Assembly (NCBI GenBank): GCA_004356825.1
Contig: SMXC01000167.1
Span: forward strand, 1 to 41,726
Origin: Caldithrix sp.
GTDB taxonomy: Bacteria; Zhuqueibacterota; Zhuqueibacteria; Oceanimicrobiales; Oceanimicrobiaceae
Reading direction: 5' to 3'
DNA: 41,726 nucleotides
The position numbers were made by a program, and so were the translations under genes. The notes beneath the pieces were generated by a model. The model was given only the letters and a program-made list of their open reading frames with translations. It was not told where the DNA came from and made no database searches. Below are positions 7,166-16,378 of this stretch, piece by piece; the first letter of the stretch is position 1, and each line of letters begins with the position of its first letter.

Positions 7166-9802
7166 GTGTCCAAATCCGAGTCAATAAAAATGACACCTAT
7201 GATGGAACAGTATCTTTCCATCAAAGCCAAACATCAGGATTCAATTCTGTTTTTCCGGATGGGGGATTTCTATGAGTTATTTTTTGACGACGCCAAAACC
7301 GCCTCTGAGGTCCTCGGACTGACCCTGACATCTCGGTCGCACGGAAAAAAATCAGCCGGCGTGCCCCTCGCGGGTTTTCCGCACCACAGCCTCGATACTT
7401 ACTTATCCAAAATGATTAAAGCGGGATTCCGGGTTGCAATTTGTGAGCAGCTTGAGGACCCCAAGACAACCAAAACCATTGTCAAGCGCGATGTCACCGA
7501 AATAATTACACCCGGCACGGTTCTCACAGATGATTTGCTTGACAGCAAACGGAATAATTTTCTGTGTTCGCTTTATTTTAAAAAGGAAACCTGCGGCCTG
7601 GCATTGGTCGATATTTCTACCGGCGAATTTGCCGTTGACGAAATGCCGAGGGAACAGTTTGTCGAAGAAATAAATCGAACCTCACCGGCGGAGATTTTAG
7701 TTTCAGAGGAGCAAGCTGCGTTTGTGGAAGGCAAATTGGGTACCGTTGAGAAATACTTTTTTACAAAACGGGAGGAGTGGATTTTTTCACGGGATTATGG
7801 CTACGAAACCTTGATCTCTCATTTCGGGACACTCTCTTTGAAAGGGTTCGGCTGCGAGGATCTTGACGCGGGAATATGTGCGGCGGGCGCTGCGTTCCAT
7901 TATTTAAAAGAAGTTCAAAAGTCTAAATTGCTGCATATCAGTCGAATCCAGCGTCAGCCCGTAAACCAATTTGTCGGCATTGACAGCGATACCAGGAGAA
8001 ATCTTGAGCTGATTAAATCGATGCGAAGTGGAACCAGTCAGGGAACTTTGATTTCAACTATCGATAGAACCAAAACGGCAATGGGGGGCCGCAAGGTGGT
8101 GCAGTGGATGCTGAGGCCGCTGCTGAATCCAAACAAAGTCCTGAAACGATTAGATGCTGTCGAGGAACTATTGAAATCCAGCAGGCTGCTGAACGAGGTT
8201 CGTGAAATCCTCGCACGCATTGGCGATCTTGAAAGATTTGTCTCGAAGATCATTACCAACCGTGCTACTGCGCGGGATTTAAATTCTTTAAAAAATTCTT
8301 TAAAGACATTTCCTGAATTAAAAGAAAGTCTGGGCAAAGTTGAGTCAGCGGATCTGGTTTCGGTTCGGAATAAAATCGATAATTTAGAGAACCTGGTTGT
8401 GGAAATTGAAAAGGCTATTGTCGATGACCCGCCGCTGGCGGTTACTGAAGGCGGCATCATCAAACGCGGGTACAATAAAGAGCTTGATGACCTGAGGGAC
8501 ATTTCATATTCTGGCAAAGATTGGATTGCCCGGCTGCAAACCCAGGAGCGTGAAAAGACCGGCATTCCATCTTTGAAAGTAAGCTTCAATAAAGTTTTCG
8601 GATATTACATTGAAGTTACCAAAGCGAATTTTTCAAAAGTCCCTGATTACTACACCCGCAAGCAGACCCTGGTCAATGCCGAAAGATTCATCATACCGGA
8701 TTTAAAGGCGTATGAAGAAAAAATCTTGGATGCCGAGGACAAAATTGTCACCATCGAGTATGAGCTCTTTGATAAAATTCGCAAAATGGCTGCTATGCAA
8801 GCTATAATAATCCAGGAAAACGCCAAGTTGATTAGTACACTGGATTGTTATGCCGGCTTTGCACAACTGGCGGTCGAAAATAATTATGTTCGTCCCGAAA
8901 TCAACAACGGTTCAAAAATCTCGATTAAAGAAGGTCGCCACCCTGTCGTGGAAAAACTGCTGCCTTATGGGGAATCTTTTATTCCCAATGATTCCCAGCT
9001 GGATACCCAGAAAGAGCAAATTATTATCCTGACCGGGCCCAACATGGCGGGGAAGTCAACATATCTGCGACAGGTGGGTCTGATTGTACTGCTGGCGCAA
9101 ATTGGGTCTTTCGTACCCGCGAAAGAAGCAAAGATTGGAGTGGTGGATAAAATTTTTACAAGGGTCGGTGCCTCGGATAATTTGGCAGGCGGTGAAAGCA
9201 CCTTCCTTGTGGAGATGAATGAAACCGCGAATATTTTAAACAACGCCACGCCAAAGAGCCTGATTCTACTCGATGAAATCGGCCGTGGCACCAGCACTTT
9301 TGACGGTCTTTCGATTGCCTGGGCAGTGGCCGAGTACCTTCATAATTCACCCCAGGTCGCTGCTAAAAGCATTTTTGCAACCCATTATCACGAGTTGACC
9401 GAGCTCGCTTTGATCTTAAAAAGAGTAAGAAATTACAATGTCGTGGTTAAGGAATGGGGAGAAAACGTCGTTTTTCTAAGAAAGATCGAAGAAGGCGCCT
9501 GCGACCACAGTTACGGCATTCAAGTGGCCAAATTAGCCGGTCTTCCGAACTCATTGCTGAACCGGGCAAAAGAAATTCTCTCCAATCTTGAAGCGGAAGA
9601 ATTGACCGCAAACAATCTGCCGAAATTGGCTGTCAGTAAAAATGGTCACTTGAAAAAGGAAGCTGAGCAATTAGATATTTTTGAAAAACAGGAACAGGTC
9701 ATTCGCACTGAAATCCAAAACTTGAAGTTAGACGAAATGACGCCTTTGCAGGCTTTAAATAAATTAAATGAGTTGAAAAGTACGGTTGAGAAGGCGAATT
9801 GA
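7166..9802 (+). CDS. mutS: DNA mismatch repair protein MutS
   Basis: TPMMEQYLSIKAKHQDSILFFRMGDFYELFFDDA; TGPNMAGKSTYLRQ Walker A; LILLDEIGRGTSTFDGLSIAWAVAE; GTG start. Confidence 0.98.
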   Translation: MSKSESIKMTPMMEQYLSIKAKHQDSILFFRMGDFYELFFDDAKTASEVLGLTLTSRSHGKKSAGVPLAGFPHHSLDTYLSKMIKAGFRVAICEQLEDPKTTKTIVKRDVTEIITPGTVLTDDLLDSKRNNFLCSLYFKKETCGLALVDISTGEFAVDEMPREQFVEEINRTSPAEILVSEEQAAFVEGKLGTVEKYFFTKREEWIFSRDYGYETLISHFGTLSLKGFGCEDLDAGICAAGAAFHYLKEVQKSKLLHISRIQRQPVNQFVGIDSDTRRNLELIKSMRSGTSQGTLISTIDRTKTAMGGRKVVQWMLRPLLNPNKVLKRLDAVEELLKSSRLLNEVREILARIGDLERFVSKIITNRATARDLNSLKNSLKTFPELKESLGKVESADLVSVRNKIDNLENLVVEIEKAIVDDPPLAVTEGGIIKRGYNKELDDLRDISYSGKDWIARLQTQEREKTGIPSLKVSFNKVFGYYIEVTKANFSKVPDYYTRKQTLVNAERFIIPDLKAYEEKILDAEDKIVTIEYELFDKIRKMAAMQAIIIQENAKLISTLDCYAGFAQLAVENNYVRPEINNGSKISIKEGRHPVVEKLLPYGESFIPNDSQLDTQKEQIIILTGPNMAGKSTYLRQVGLIVLLAQIGSFVPAKEAKIGVVDKIFTRVGASDNLAGGESTFLVEMNETANILNNATPKSLILLDEIGRGTSTFDGLSIAWAVAEYLHNSPQVAAKSIFATHYHELTELALILKRVRNYNVVVKEWGENVVFLRKIEEGACDHSYGIQVAKLAGLPNSLLNRAKEILSNLEAEELTANNLPKLAVSKNGHLKKEAEQLDIFEKQEQVIRTEIQNLKLDEMTPLQALNKLNELKSTVEKAN

Positions 9803-9866
9803 ATAAAGGGCACGTATCTTAAAATATTGAATCGAATTCAGATGTTAATTTTAATGAGGTTAGTAG

Positions 9867-10895
9867 ATGTTTAAGTTGAGATTTAAAATCTTGTTCGCCG
9901 CTTTGTTCTTATTATCAGGAAACCTGTGCGCACAGAGTTTATCGAAATATGCCGGTGAGTTCTTGGCGCTTGGTGTGGGAAGCAGATCATTGGGGATGGG
10001 CAGCGCCTATGTAGCAGTTGCCCGGGATGTCTCCGCGGGATATTGGAATCCCGCTGGTCTGGCGTTCATTAACTATCCCGAAATTATGCTGATGCACTCG
10101 AGACAGTTTTCGGGCTTGGTCAACTACGATTATGGCGGTGTTGGATTGCCGGTTGGAAACAGAAGTAGTCTGGGATTCGGTTTAATCCGTCTGGGAGTAG
10201 ACAATATTAAAGAAACCGACATCCCAAATCCGGATCTGGCAGTTGGTGAAATTTTTGTAGACGAAAACGGACAGGTAGTCCGAAATACACCTTTTGAAAA
10301 AGGCAGTTTTGGCGCTACGGACTACGCGTTGTTTTTGACCTATGCGAAGCGACTGGGGGAAAATTTTTCATACGGCGGCAATATCAAGTTGTTGAACCGC
10401 TCGATCGGGGACAATTCGGCCTGGGGCATCGGTTTTGATGTGGGCGTTATTTTTAACCCCGTTTCCAAACTTATCGTTGGCCTGAACCTGCAGGATGTGA
10501 CCTCAACAATGATTGCCTGGGATACAGGCCGCAAGGAGTTGATTACACCATCGTTGCGGACCGGTATTTCTTATCCGATTCAATTTGGGTTTATGGGAGG
10601 ACAAATTCTGCCGGCGATGGATATCCACTTCCGATTTGAGAACAGAAGATCGTCTGCTCAGGGAAATGTCGGACGTATAAGCTATGATCTCAATTTCGGC
10701 TGGGAATATCAGTATCATGATGCTTTTGCAATTCGGCTTGGCTCATCGGAGTTCGCACCATTTACTGCCGGTGTCGGTTTGCATTTACCTAAAATGCAAA
10801 TCGACTATGCTTTTTATCAACACCAGGATTTGAACAACACGCATCGTATTTCAGCAAAAATCACTCTCGAGGAACCAAAATTCAAGCGTAAGTAA
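9867..10895 (+). CDS. PorV/PorQ (UPF0164)-type outer-membrane protein
   Basis: Signal peptide; GEFLALGVGSRSLGMGSAYVAVARDVSAGYWNPAGLAFI motif; beta-rich remainder. Confidence 0.8.
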   Translation: MFKLRFKILFAALFLLSGNLCAQSLSKYAGEFLALGVGSRSLGMGSAYVAVARDVSAGYWNPAGLAFINYPEIMLMHSRQFSGLVNYDYGGVGLPVGNRSSLGFGLIRLGVDNIKETDIPNPDLAVGEIFVDENGQVVRNTPFEKGSFGATDYALFLTYAKRLGENFSYGGNIKLLNRSIGDNSAWGIGFDVGVIFNPVSKLIVGLNLQDVTSTMIAWDTGRKELITPSLRTGISYPIQFGFMGGQILPAMDIHFRFENRRSSAQGNVGRISYDLNFGWEYQYHDAFAIRLGSSEFAPFTAGVGLHLPKMQIDYAFYQHQDLNNTHRISAKITLEEPKFKRK

Positions 10896-11087
10896 CCTAC
10901 CTTAGAGAGATAACCTTTGAAAAGTTCAGGAAGAAAGAACGATTTTTAATAGAACGTCTGAAAATATTTTAATCGCCTAAACCTCGCTTTCTTTTTAAAT
11001 CCCTTCATAGGTTTTTTTCTGCTTGACGAGGAGGCCTTTTTGTTGTATTTACAAGGGTTTCGCTCACCAAAAAAGTTGAAATTTTAT

Positions 11088-11116
11088 TTGACAATTGCAA
11101 AAAATAGTCGTATAAT
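11088..11116 (+). promoter_or_regulatory. Sigma70-type promoter upstream of yicC
   Basis: TTGACA (11088-11093), 17-bp spacer, TATAAT (11111-11116). Confidence 0.7.
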
Positions 11117-11226
11117 TTAACTCAATTTGTGTGTTCTAACTCAATGTATTTTAAATTTTTACAAATTGCACATTTCGATACCATTTTGCGAAAAATACAA
11201 ATGGGCTGGGAGTTTAAAATAGATTC

Positions 11227-12105
11227 ATGATTGCAAGTATGACGGGGTTTGGCCGTGGCGAATCAAAACATAATGGTATGGTTGTATCTGCGGAAATTCG
11301 TTCATTGAATCATCGTTTTCTGGATGTTGAGCTTCATTTGCCGAAAAGCTTATGTGCCTTCGAGAGAGAGCTGAAAGGAATCATTAGTTCCGGATTGTCG
11401 CGCGGTAAAGTGAATGCAACAATAATGATTAAGGGCGAAGAAATCGCTTCGGCAGGGTTGACCATTGATAAAAAGTTAGCAACAACCTATATCAAACTAC
11501 TAAATGAACTCAAAGATGACCTGAAGATTGATGATTCCATAAAACTGGAACAATTGCTGAATTTCCCTGACATTATTACGGTTGACACCTCAAAGGAATT
11601 GGATGAAACCGTTTGGGCAGCTGTGAAAACAGCCATTGAATTGGCGATGGTCGACTTAAAGGATATGCGCCTCAAAGAAGGCTTGGAAATCAACAATGAT
11701 TTGGAGTCTCGGGTTGCCGCGATTGAAGACAAGATCGTTACAATCGAAAGTAGTTCAAAAGAAAAGTCTAAAGAAGAATTTGAGAAGTTAAAAAAGAGAG
11801 TTGAGGAGTTGGCGAGTTCCGAAATCATTAATGAAGGCCGCCTGGAAATGGAGATTGCCCTTATTGCTGAAAAAGTCGATACAACGGAGGAATGTATTCG
11901 TTTTAAAAGCCACAATAAGCTGTTCTTAGAATTGCTCAAAAACGGAAAGTCCGAGGGACGTAAACTAAATTTTCTCGTTCAGGAAATGCATCGGGAAGCG
12001 AATACAATCGGCTCTAAAGCCAACGATGCATCCATTGCCCATTTGGTGGTTGGAATCAAGGAGGAAGTGGAAAAATTACGCGAGCAAATCCAAAATATTG
12101 AATAA
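11227..12105 (+). CDS. yicC: YicC family protein (endoribonuclease-like)
   Basis: MIASMTGFGRGE...EIRSLNHRFLDVELHLPKSL and C-terminal GRKLNFLVQEMHREANTIGSKAND. Confidence 0.95.
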   Translation: MIASMTGFGRGESKHNGMVVSAEIRSLNHRFLDVELHLPKSLCAFERELKGIISSGLSRGKVNATIMIKGEEIASAGLTIDKKLATTYIKLLNELKDDLKIDDSIKLEQLLNFPDIITVDTSKELDETVWAAVKTAIELAMVDLKDMRLKEGLEINNDLESRVAAIEDKIVTIESSSKEKSKEEFEKLKKRVEELASSEIINEGRLEMEIALIAEKVDTTEECIRFKSHNKLFLELLKNGKSEGRKLNFLVQEMHREANTIGSKANDASIAHLVVGIKEEVEKLREQIQNIE

Positions 12106-12114
12106 ATTACATCT

Positions 12115-12690
12115 ATGGGAAGAAAAGGCCTTCTGGTTGTCATCTCTGCACCGTCCGGCGGTGGGAAAACGACAGTGATCCGGAGGGTTCTTGCATCGGG
12201 AAACGATAATTTTACTTATTCCATTTCGGCGACTACTCGCCGGCTTCGTGCTGGCGAAGTTGATGGTCAGGATTATCACTTTTTAAGCCTTGAAGAATTT
12301 AACCACAAAAAGGAAAAGGGTGAATTTGTGGAATGGGCAGAAGTCCATGGTAACTACTACGCTACCCCCAGAACACCGATTCAAAAATGGCTTAACGAAG
12401 GCAGGACAGTCTTGCTGGATTTGGATGTAAACGGTGGATTGGAAGTAAAAAAAGATTTCAAAGATTCTGCTCTTTTGATTTTTATTAAACCGCCCTCGGT
12501 CGAAAGCCTGGTGCACCGGCTCAAGGGTAGGAAGACCGAAACTCAAGCTGAAATTGATAAGCGGCTGACGCGGGTTCCTGAAGAGATGTCCAAATCACAT
12601 CAGTACCAATATAGAATTTTAAATGAGGATTTAGATATTACTACAACTGAAGTATTAAAAGTAATTAAAAACCATAATCATCGAGACTAA
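12115..12690 (+). CDS. gmk: Guanylate kinase
   Basis: GLLVVISAPSGGGKTTVIRRVL; YSISATTRRLRAGEVDGQDYHFLSLEEF; EWAEVHGNYYATPR. Confidence 0.96.
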   Translation: MGRKGLLVVISAPSGGGKTTVIRRVLASGNDNFTYSISATTRRLRAGEVDGQDYHFLSLEEFNHKKEKGEFVEWAEVHGNYYATPRTPIQKWLNEGRTVLLDLDVNGGLEVKKDFKDSALLIFIKPPSVESLVHRLKGRKTETQAEIDKRLTRVPEEMSKSHQYQYRILNEDLDITTTEVLKVIKNHNHRD

Positions 12691-12703
12691 CTGGAGTAAT
12701 TGC

Positions 12704-13009
12704 ATGATCAAAACACTTCCCATTCACAAATTTGACGATATGGCTGATAACATTTATGAAGCCATAATTGTCTTGTCAAAACGAGCTCGTCAAATTAATG
12801 ATTTACAAAAACAAGAATTAAGTCGAGGCCGGGAATATGATGACGAATACGATGATTACCGTGATGAGGAAATCATCGAGGATCCGAGTGAGACAAAATA
12901 TGTGAAGCTTCCCAAACCCGCTTCAGTTGCTTTGGAAGATTTCTTTGCTAAAAGAGTCAAATATGAATATCGTGAAAAGTCGGATGAAAATGAGCAGACA
13001 GAATCCTGA
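12704..13009 (+). CDS. rpoZ: RNA polymerase omega subunit-like
   Basis: Located after gmk; NIYEAIIVLSKRARQINDLQK resembles the omega core. Confidence 0.75.
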   Translation: MIKTLPIHKFDDMADNIYEAIIVLSKRARQINDLQKQELSRGREYDDEYDDYRDEEIIEDPSETKYVKLPKPASVALEDFFAKRVKYEYREKSDENEQTES

Positions 13010-13014
13010 TTTTA

Positions 13015-14244
13015 ATGAAGTTGGCAACTAAAAAAATTGCCATTGGCGTAACTGGAGGAATCGCGGCCTACAAGTCGTTTGAGCTGATTCGTGAGCTAAA
13101 AAAATCCGGCGCCGAAGTGCGGGTTGCAATGACCGATTCAGCGCGAAAATTTGTGACGAATTTGACGCTGGCAACGCTTTCCGAGAACCCGGTTTTGGAC
13201 TCTCTTTTTGAAGGAAACGAAAAGTTGGGTACGGTTCATATCGATTTGGCGCGTTGGTGTGACGTTTTTGTGATTTGTCCTGCGACGGCGAACATCATCG
13301 CCAAAGCCGCGGCTGGTCTTGCCGATGATGTTATTACGACTTCTATTTTAGCGACTCAGGCGAAAGTTATTTTCTGTCCAGCCATGAACTCAGTGATGTG
13401 GGAGAAACCAATTGTGCAGCAGAATATTACCAGGCTAAAAGAGCTTGGCTGCGATTTCGTCGATCCGGAATGGGGCAAACTTGCCACCAAAGCAGAAGGT
13501 GAAGGGTGGGGACGTTTGGCCTCCATCGAAAGTATTGTGCAAAAGTTGGAATTTACGCTTCTGGCTACAAGCGAATTGGTTGGCAAAAAAGTTCTGGTGA
13601 CTGCCGGGCCAACCAGGGAGCGCATTGATCCGGTTCGATTTATCACAAATTATTCGTCTGGTAAAATGGGATTTGCTTTGGCTGAAGCGGCTAAATTAAA
13701 AGGTGCTGATGTCGTTTTGATTTCCGGTCCGAATAATCTTAATAAACCGCAAGGGCTAAAATATGTCGAAGTGGAAACGGTTGAAGAACTGAGAAAAGCA
13801 GTTGAGGCTGAATATGAAGAGGCGGATATCCTTTTAATGTCAGCCGCAGTTTCTGATTATCAGACAAAAAAGGCCTCTGCTAAGAAAATAAAAAAGACCT
13901 CTGCTGAAATCACATTGCAATTAAAAAGATCCCCTGATATTCTGGCGCTTCTGGGAAAGAAAAAAGCCGATTGTATTCATATTGGGTTTGCCCTCGAAAC
14001 GGAAAATGGCGTCGAAAATGCAACTGAGAAGCTTAATACAAAGAATCTGGATCTGATTGTTTTGAACAATCCTCTTGAGCCCGGCGCTGCATTCGGAGGA
14101 GACACCAATATTGTCTCAATTATCAATAAAGATAAGCAGGTTGAGACCTTTACAAAACTGCCGAAAAACAGGGTTGCGGAGATCATTTTAAATAAAGCGG
14201 TCGAAATTTTACAGGATCGCAATCGCCAAGTGATTGCAGTTTAA
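13015..14244 (+). CDS. coaBC: Bifunctional phosphopantothenoylcysteine decarboxylase / phosphopantothenate-cysteine ligase
   Basis: IAIGVTGGIAAYKSFELIRELKKSGAEVRVAMT; PAMNSVMW; VLVTAGPTRERIDPVRFITNYSSGKMG. Confidence 0.96.
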   Translation: MKLATKKIAIGVTGGIAAYKSFELIRELKKSGAEVRVAMTDSARKFVTNLTLATLSENPVLDSLFEGNEKLGTVHIDLARWCDVFVICPATANIIAKAAAGLADDVITTSILATQAKVIFCPAMNSVMWEKPIVQQNITRLKELGCDFVDPEWGKLATKAEGEGWGRLASIESIVQKLEFTLLATSELVGKKVLVTAGPTRERIDPVRFITNYSSGKMGFALAEAAKLKGADVVLISGPNNLNKPQGLKYVEVETVEELRKAVEAEYEEADILLMSAAVSDYQTKKASAKKIKKTSAEITLQLKRSPDILALLGKKKADCIHIGFALETENGVENATEKLNTKNLDLIVLNNPLEPGAAFGGDTNIVSIINKDKQVETFTKLPKNRVAEIILNKAVEILQDRNRQVIAV

Positions 14245-14259
14245 TCCCCCAGGGACCCT

Positions 14260-14973
14260 ATGCTAAACCAGGAATCCAAAATAGAATTAACCAAAGAATA
14301 CTTTATTCAACAGAGTGAATTATACGGTAAAGAATTTTATGCAGATGTAGATTTCTCTTTTGCGGCAAAAAGCGCTGGGCCAGAAACGCTGAGTGAATTT
14401 AATCTTAAAATTCAGAATTGTCAGGATTGTCCGCTGTCGAAATCGAGAACCCAGGTGGTATTTGGTTCGGGTAATCCGCGGGCAAAACTGATGTGCGTTG
14501 GGGAAGCCCCTGGTTACGAAGAGGATAAACAAGGCAAGCCTTTCGTGGGCGCTGCCGGTCAGCTTCTCGATAAGATCTTGGCTGCAATCGGATTTAACCG
14601 CGAAGAAGTTTATATCGCAAATATCGTTAAATGCCGCCCCCCCGGCAATCGTGACCCTGAACCCAAAGAGGTGGCTGAATGCCTGCCGTTTTTGAAAAAA
14701 CAAATTGCCATGATTCAACCAAAGTGCATTTTGGCTTTAGGGCGTGTGGCCGCTCAGAATCTACTAGCTACGCGGCAGTCCCTCAGTAGTTTGCGCCGGA
14801 CGGTCCAACAATTTGAAAATATCCAGGTAGTTGTTACCTATCACCCGGCGGCGCTTTTAAGAAATCCGCAATGGAAACGCCAAACCTGGGAAGATGTCCA
14901 GACTCTCCGGAAACTCTATGATAAAATCGTTGGCGATAAACCGCCCATTTTGTCGAAAGCCAGCGAGACTTAA
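14260..14973 (+). CDS. Type-4 (Fe-S) uracil-DNA glycosylase
   Basis: CQDCPLSKSRTQVVFGSGNPRAKLMCVGEAPGYEEDKQGKPFVGAAGQLLDKIL; NIVKCRPPGNRDP; TYHPAALLR. Confidence 0.93.
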   Translation: MLNQESKIELTKEYFIQQSELYGKEFYADVDFSFAAKSAGPETLSEFNLKIQNCQDCPLSKSRTQVVFGSGNPRAKLMCVGEAPGYEEDKQGKPFVGAAGQLLDKILAAIGFNREEVYIANIVKCRPPGNRDPEPKEVAECLPFLKKQIAMIQPKCILALGRVAAQNLLATRQSLSSLRRTVQQFENIQVVVTYHPAALLRNPQWKRQTWEDVQTLRKLYDKIVGDKPPILSKASET

Positions 14974-14989
14974 AATTTTTTACTAACAA

Positions 14990-16375
14990 ATGAATAAGAA
15001 AAAAGAACCCAAAAAGGAAGGCCTTATCGAGCGAATGCCGCCGCAGTCGATCGAAGCGGAAATGGCGGTTTTGGGTTCCATGCTTATCGACAATGAAGCG
15101 GTCAGCAAGGCGATAGAAATTTTGGATGATTCCTCATTTTATCGGATGGCGCATCGAAAAATTTTTCAGGCCGCTGTTATGCTTTTCGAGCAGCAGGGGA
15201 ATGTTGACATGCTGACCGTCTCCAACCAACTGGAAAAGATGGGGTGTTTGGAAGAAGTCGGCAGTGCCTATTTTTTAACGGAATTGGTGAACCAGGTACC
15301 TTCATCAGCAAGTGTCGAGCATTATGCAAAAATAGTTTTAGAAAAATCCTTATTTAGAAAATTAATTGGTATTTCAACCGAGATCGCTTCGGAAGCTTAC
15401 GAAGCCAGAGAGGACGCTGCTGATCTCATTGACAGGGCCGAACAAAAAATCTTCTCCTTGTCCGAACGAAGACTCCGCAAAGGTTTTTTGTCCATCGACC
15501 CGATTTTACACGATACGTTTGAAATTATCGACGGCTACCATAAAAGAAAAGGAAGCGTTACCGGTATCCCAACCGGTTTCAGGGAGTTAGACAAGTTGAC
15601 CTCCGGATTTCAAAATTCCGACTTGATCATTGTGGCAGGTAGACCCTCGATGGGGAAAACGGCGTTTTGTTTAAATATCGCCCGCAATGCGGCTGTAAAG
15701 CACCGGATACCGGTAGGAGTGTTCAGCCTGGAAATGTCAAATACCCAGCTGGCAATGCGCATGTTATGTAGTGAAGCACGAGTAGATTCCCACAAGGTAA
15801 GAACAGGTACATTGCCAAATAAGCAATGGTCGGATTTAAGTAAAGTTGTGGGAAATTTATCCGATGCTCCAATTTATATCGATGATTCGGCCGCTTTGAG
15901 CGTCTTGGAAATCCGCGCGAAGGCAAGGCGTTTAAAAGCTGAAAAAAATGTTGGGCTTTTAATTATCGATTACTTGCAACTTGTCAGGGGTCCAAAGTCC
16001 TCAGAGAGCCGACAGGTCGAGATTTCTATGATTTCCCAATCTTTAAAAGCGCTTGCCAAGGAATTGGAGCTTCCGGTGGTTGCACTTTCGCAATTATCTC
16101 GTGCAGTGGAATCGCGTGGTGGAGACCGAAAACCGATTTTATCCGATCTACGGGAATCCGGCGCAATCGAGCAGGACGCAGATGTTGTCATGTTTATTTA
16201 CCGCCAGGAGGTGTATGGCCCGGTGGAGTTTCCAGGCATTGCCGAGATAATCATAGCTAAGCAGCGAAACGGCCCTACAGGTACGATTGAACTGCACTTT
16301 CATAAAAACTATGTATTGTTTGCTGATTTGGACAAAAATCGTGAAGAATCAGCTGTTGTCGAAGAGGCCTTTTAA
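14990..16375 (+). CDS. dnaB: Replicative DNA helicase DnaB
   Basis: PPQSIEAEMAVLGSMLID; IVAGRPSMGKTAFCLNIARN; LLIIDYLQLV; LSDLRESGAIEQDADVVMFIYR. Confidence 0.97.
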   Translation: MNKKKEPKKEGLIERMPPQSIEAEMAVLGSMLIDNEAVSKAIEILDDSSFYRMAHRKIFQAAVMLFEQQGNVDMLTVSNQLEKMGCLEEVGSAYFLTELVNQVPSSASVEHYAKIVLEKSLFRKLIGISTEIASEAYEAREDAADLIDRAEQKIFSLSERRLRKGFLSIDPILHDTFEIIDGYHKRKGSVTGIPTGFRELDKLTSGFQNSDLIIVAGRPSMGKTAFCLNIARNAAVKHRIPVGVFSLEMSNTQLAMRMLCSEARVDSHKVRTGTLPNKQWSDLSKVVGNLSDAPIYIDDSAALSVLEIRAKARRLKAEKNVGLLIIDYLQLVRGPKSSESRQVEISMISQSLKALAKELELPVVALSQLSRAVESRGGDRKPILSDLRESGAIEQDADVVMFIYRQEVYGPVEFPGIAEIIIAKQRNGPTGTIELHFHKNYVLFADLDKNREESAVVEEAF

Positions 16376-16378
16376 ACA

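Noticed and set aside
8038-9350. Antisense ORFs within mutS (183, 110, 64 aa)
   Set aside because: Shadow ORFs of a strongly coding gene.
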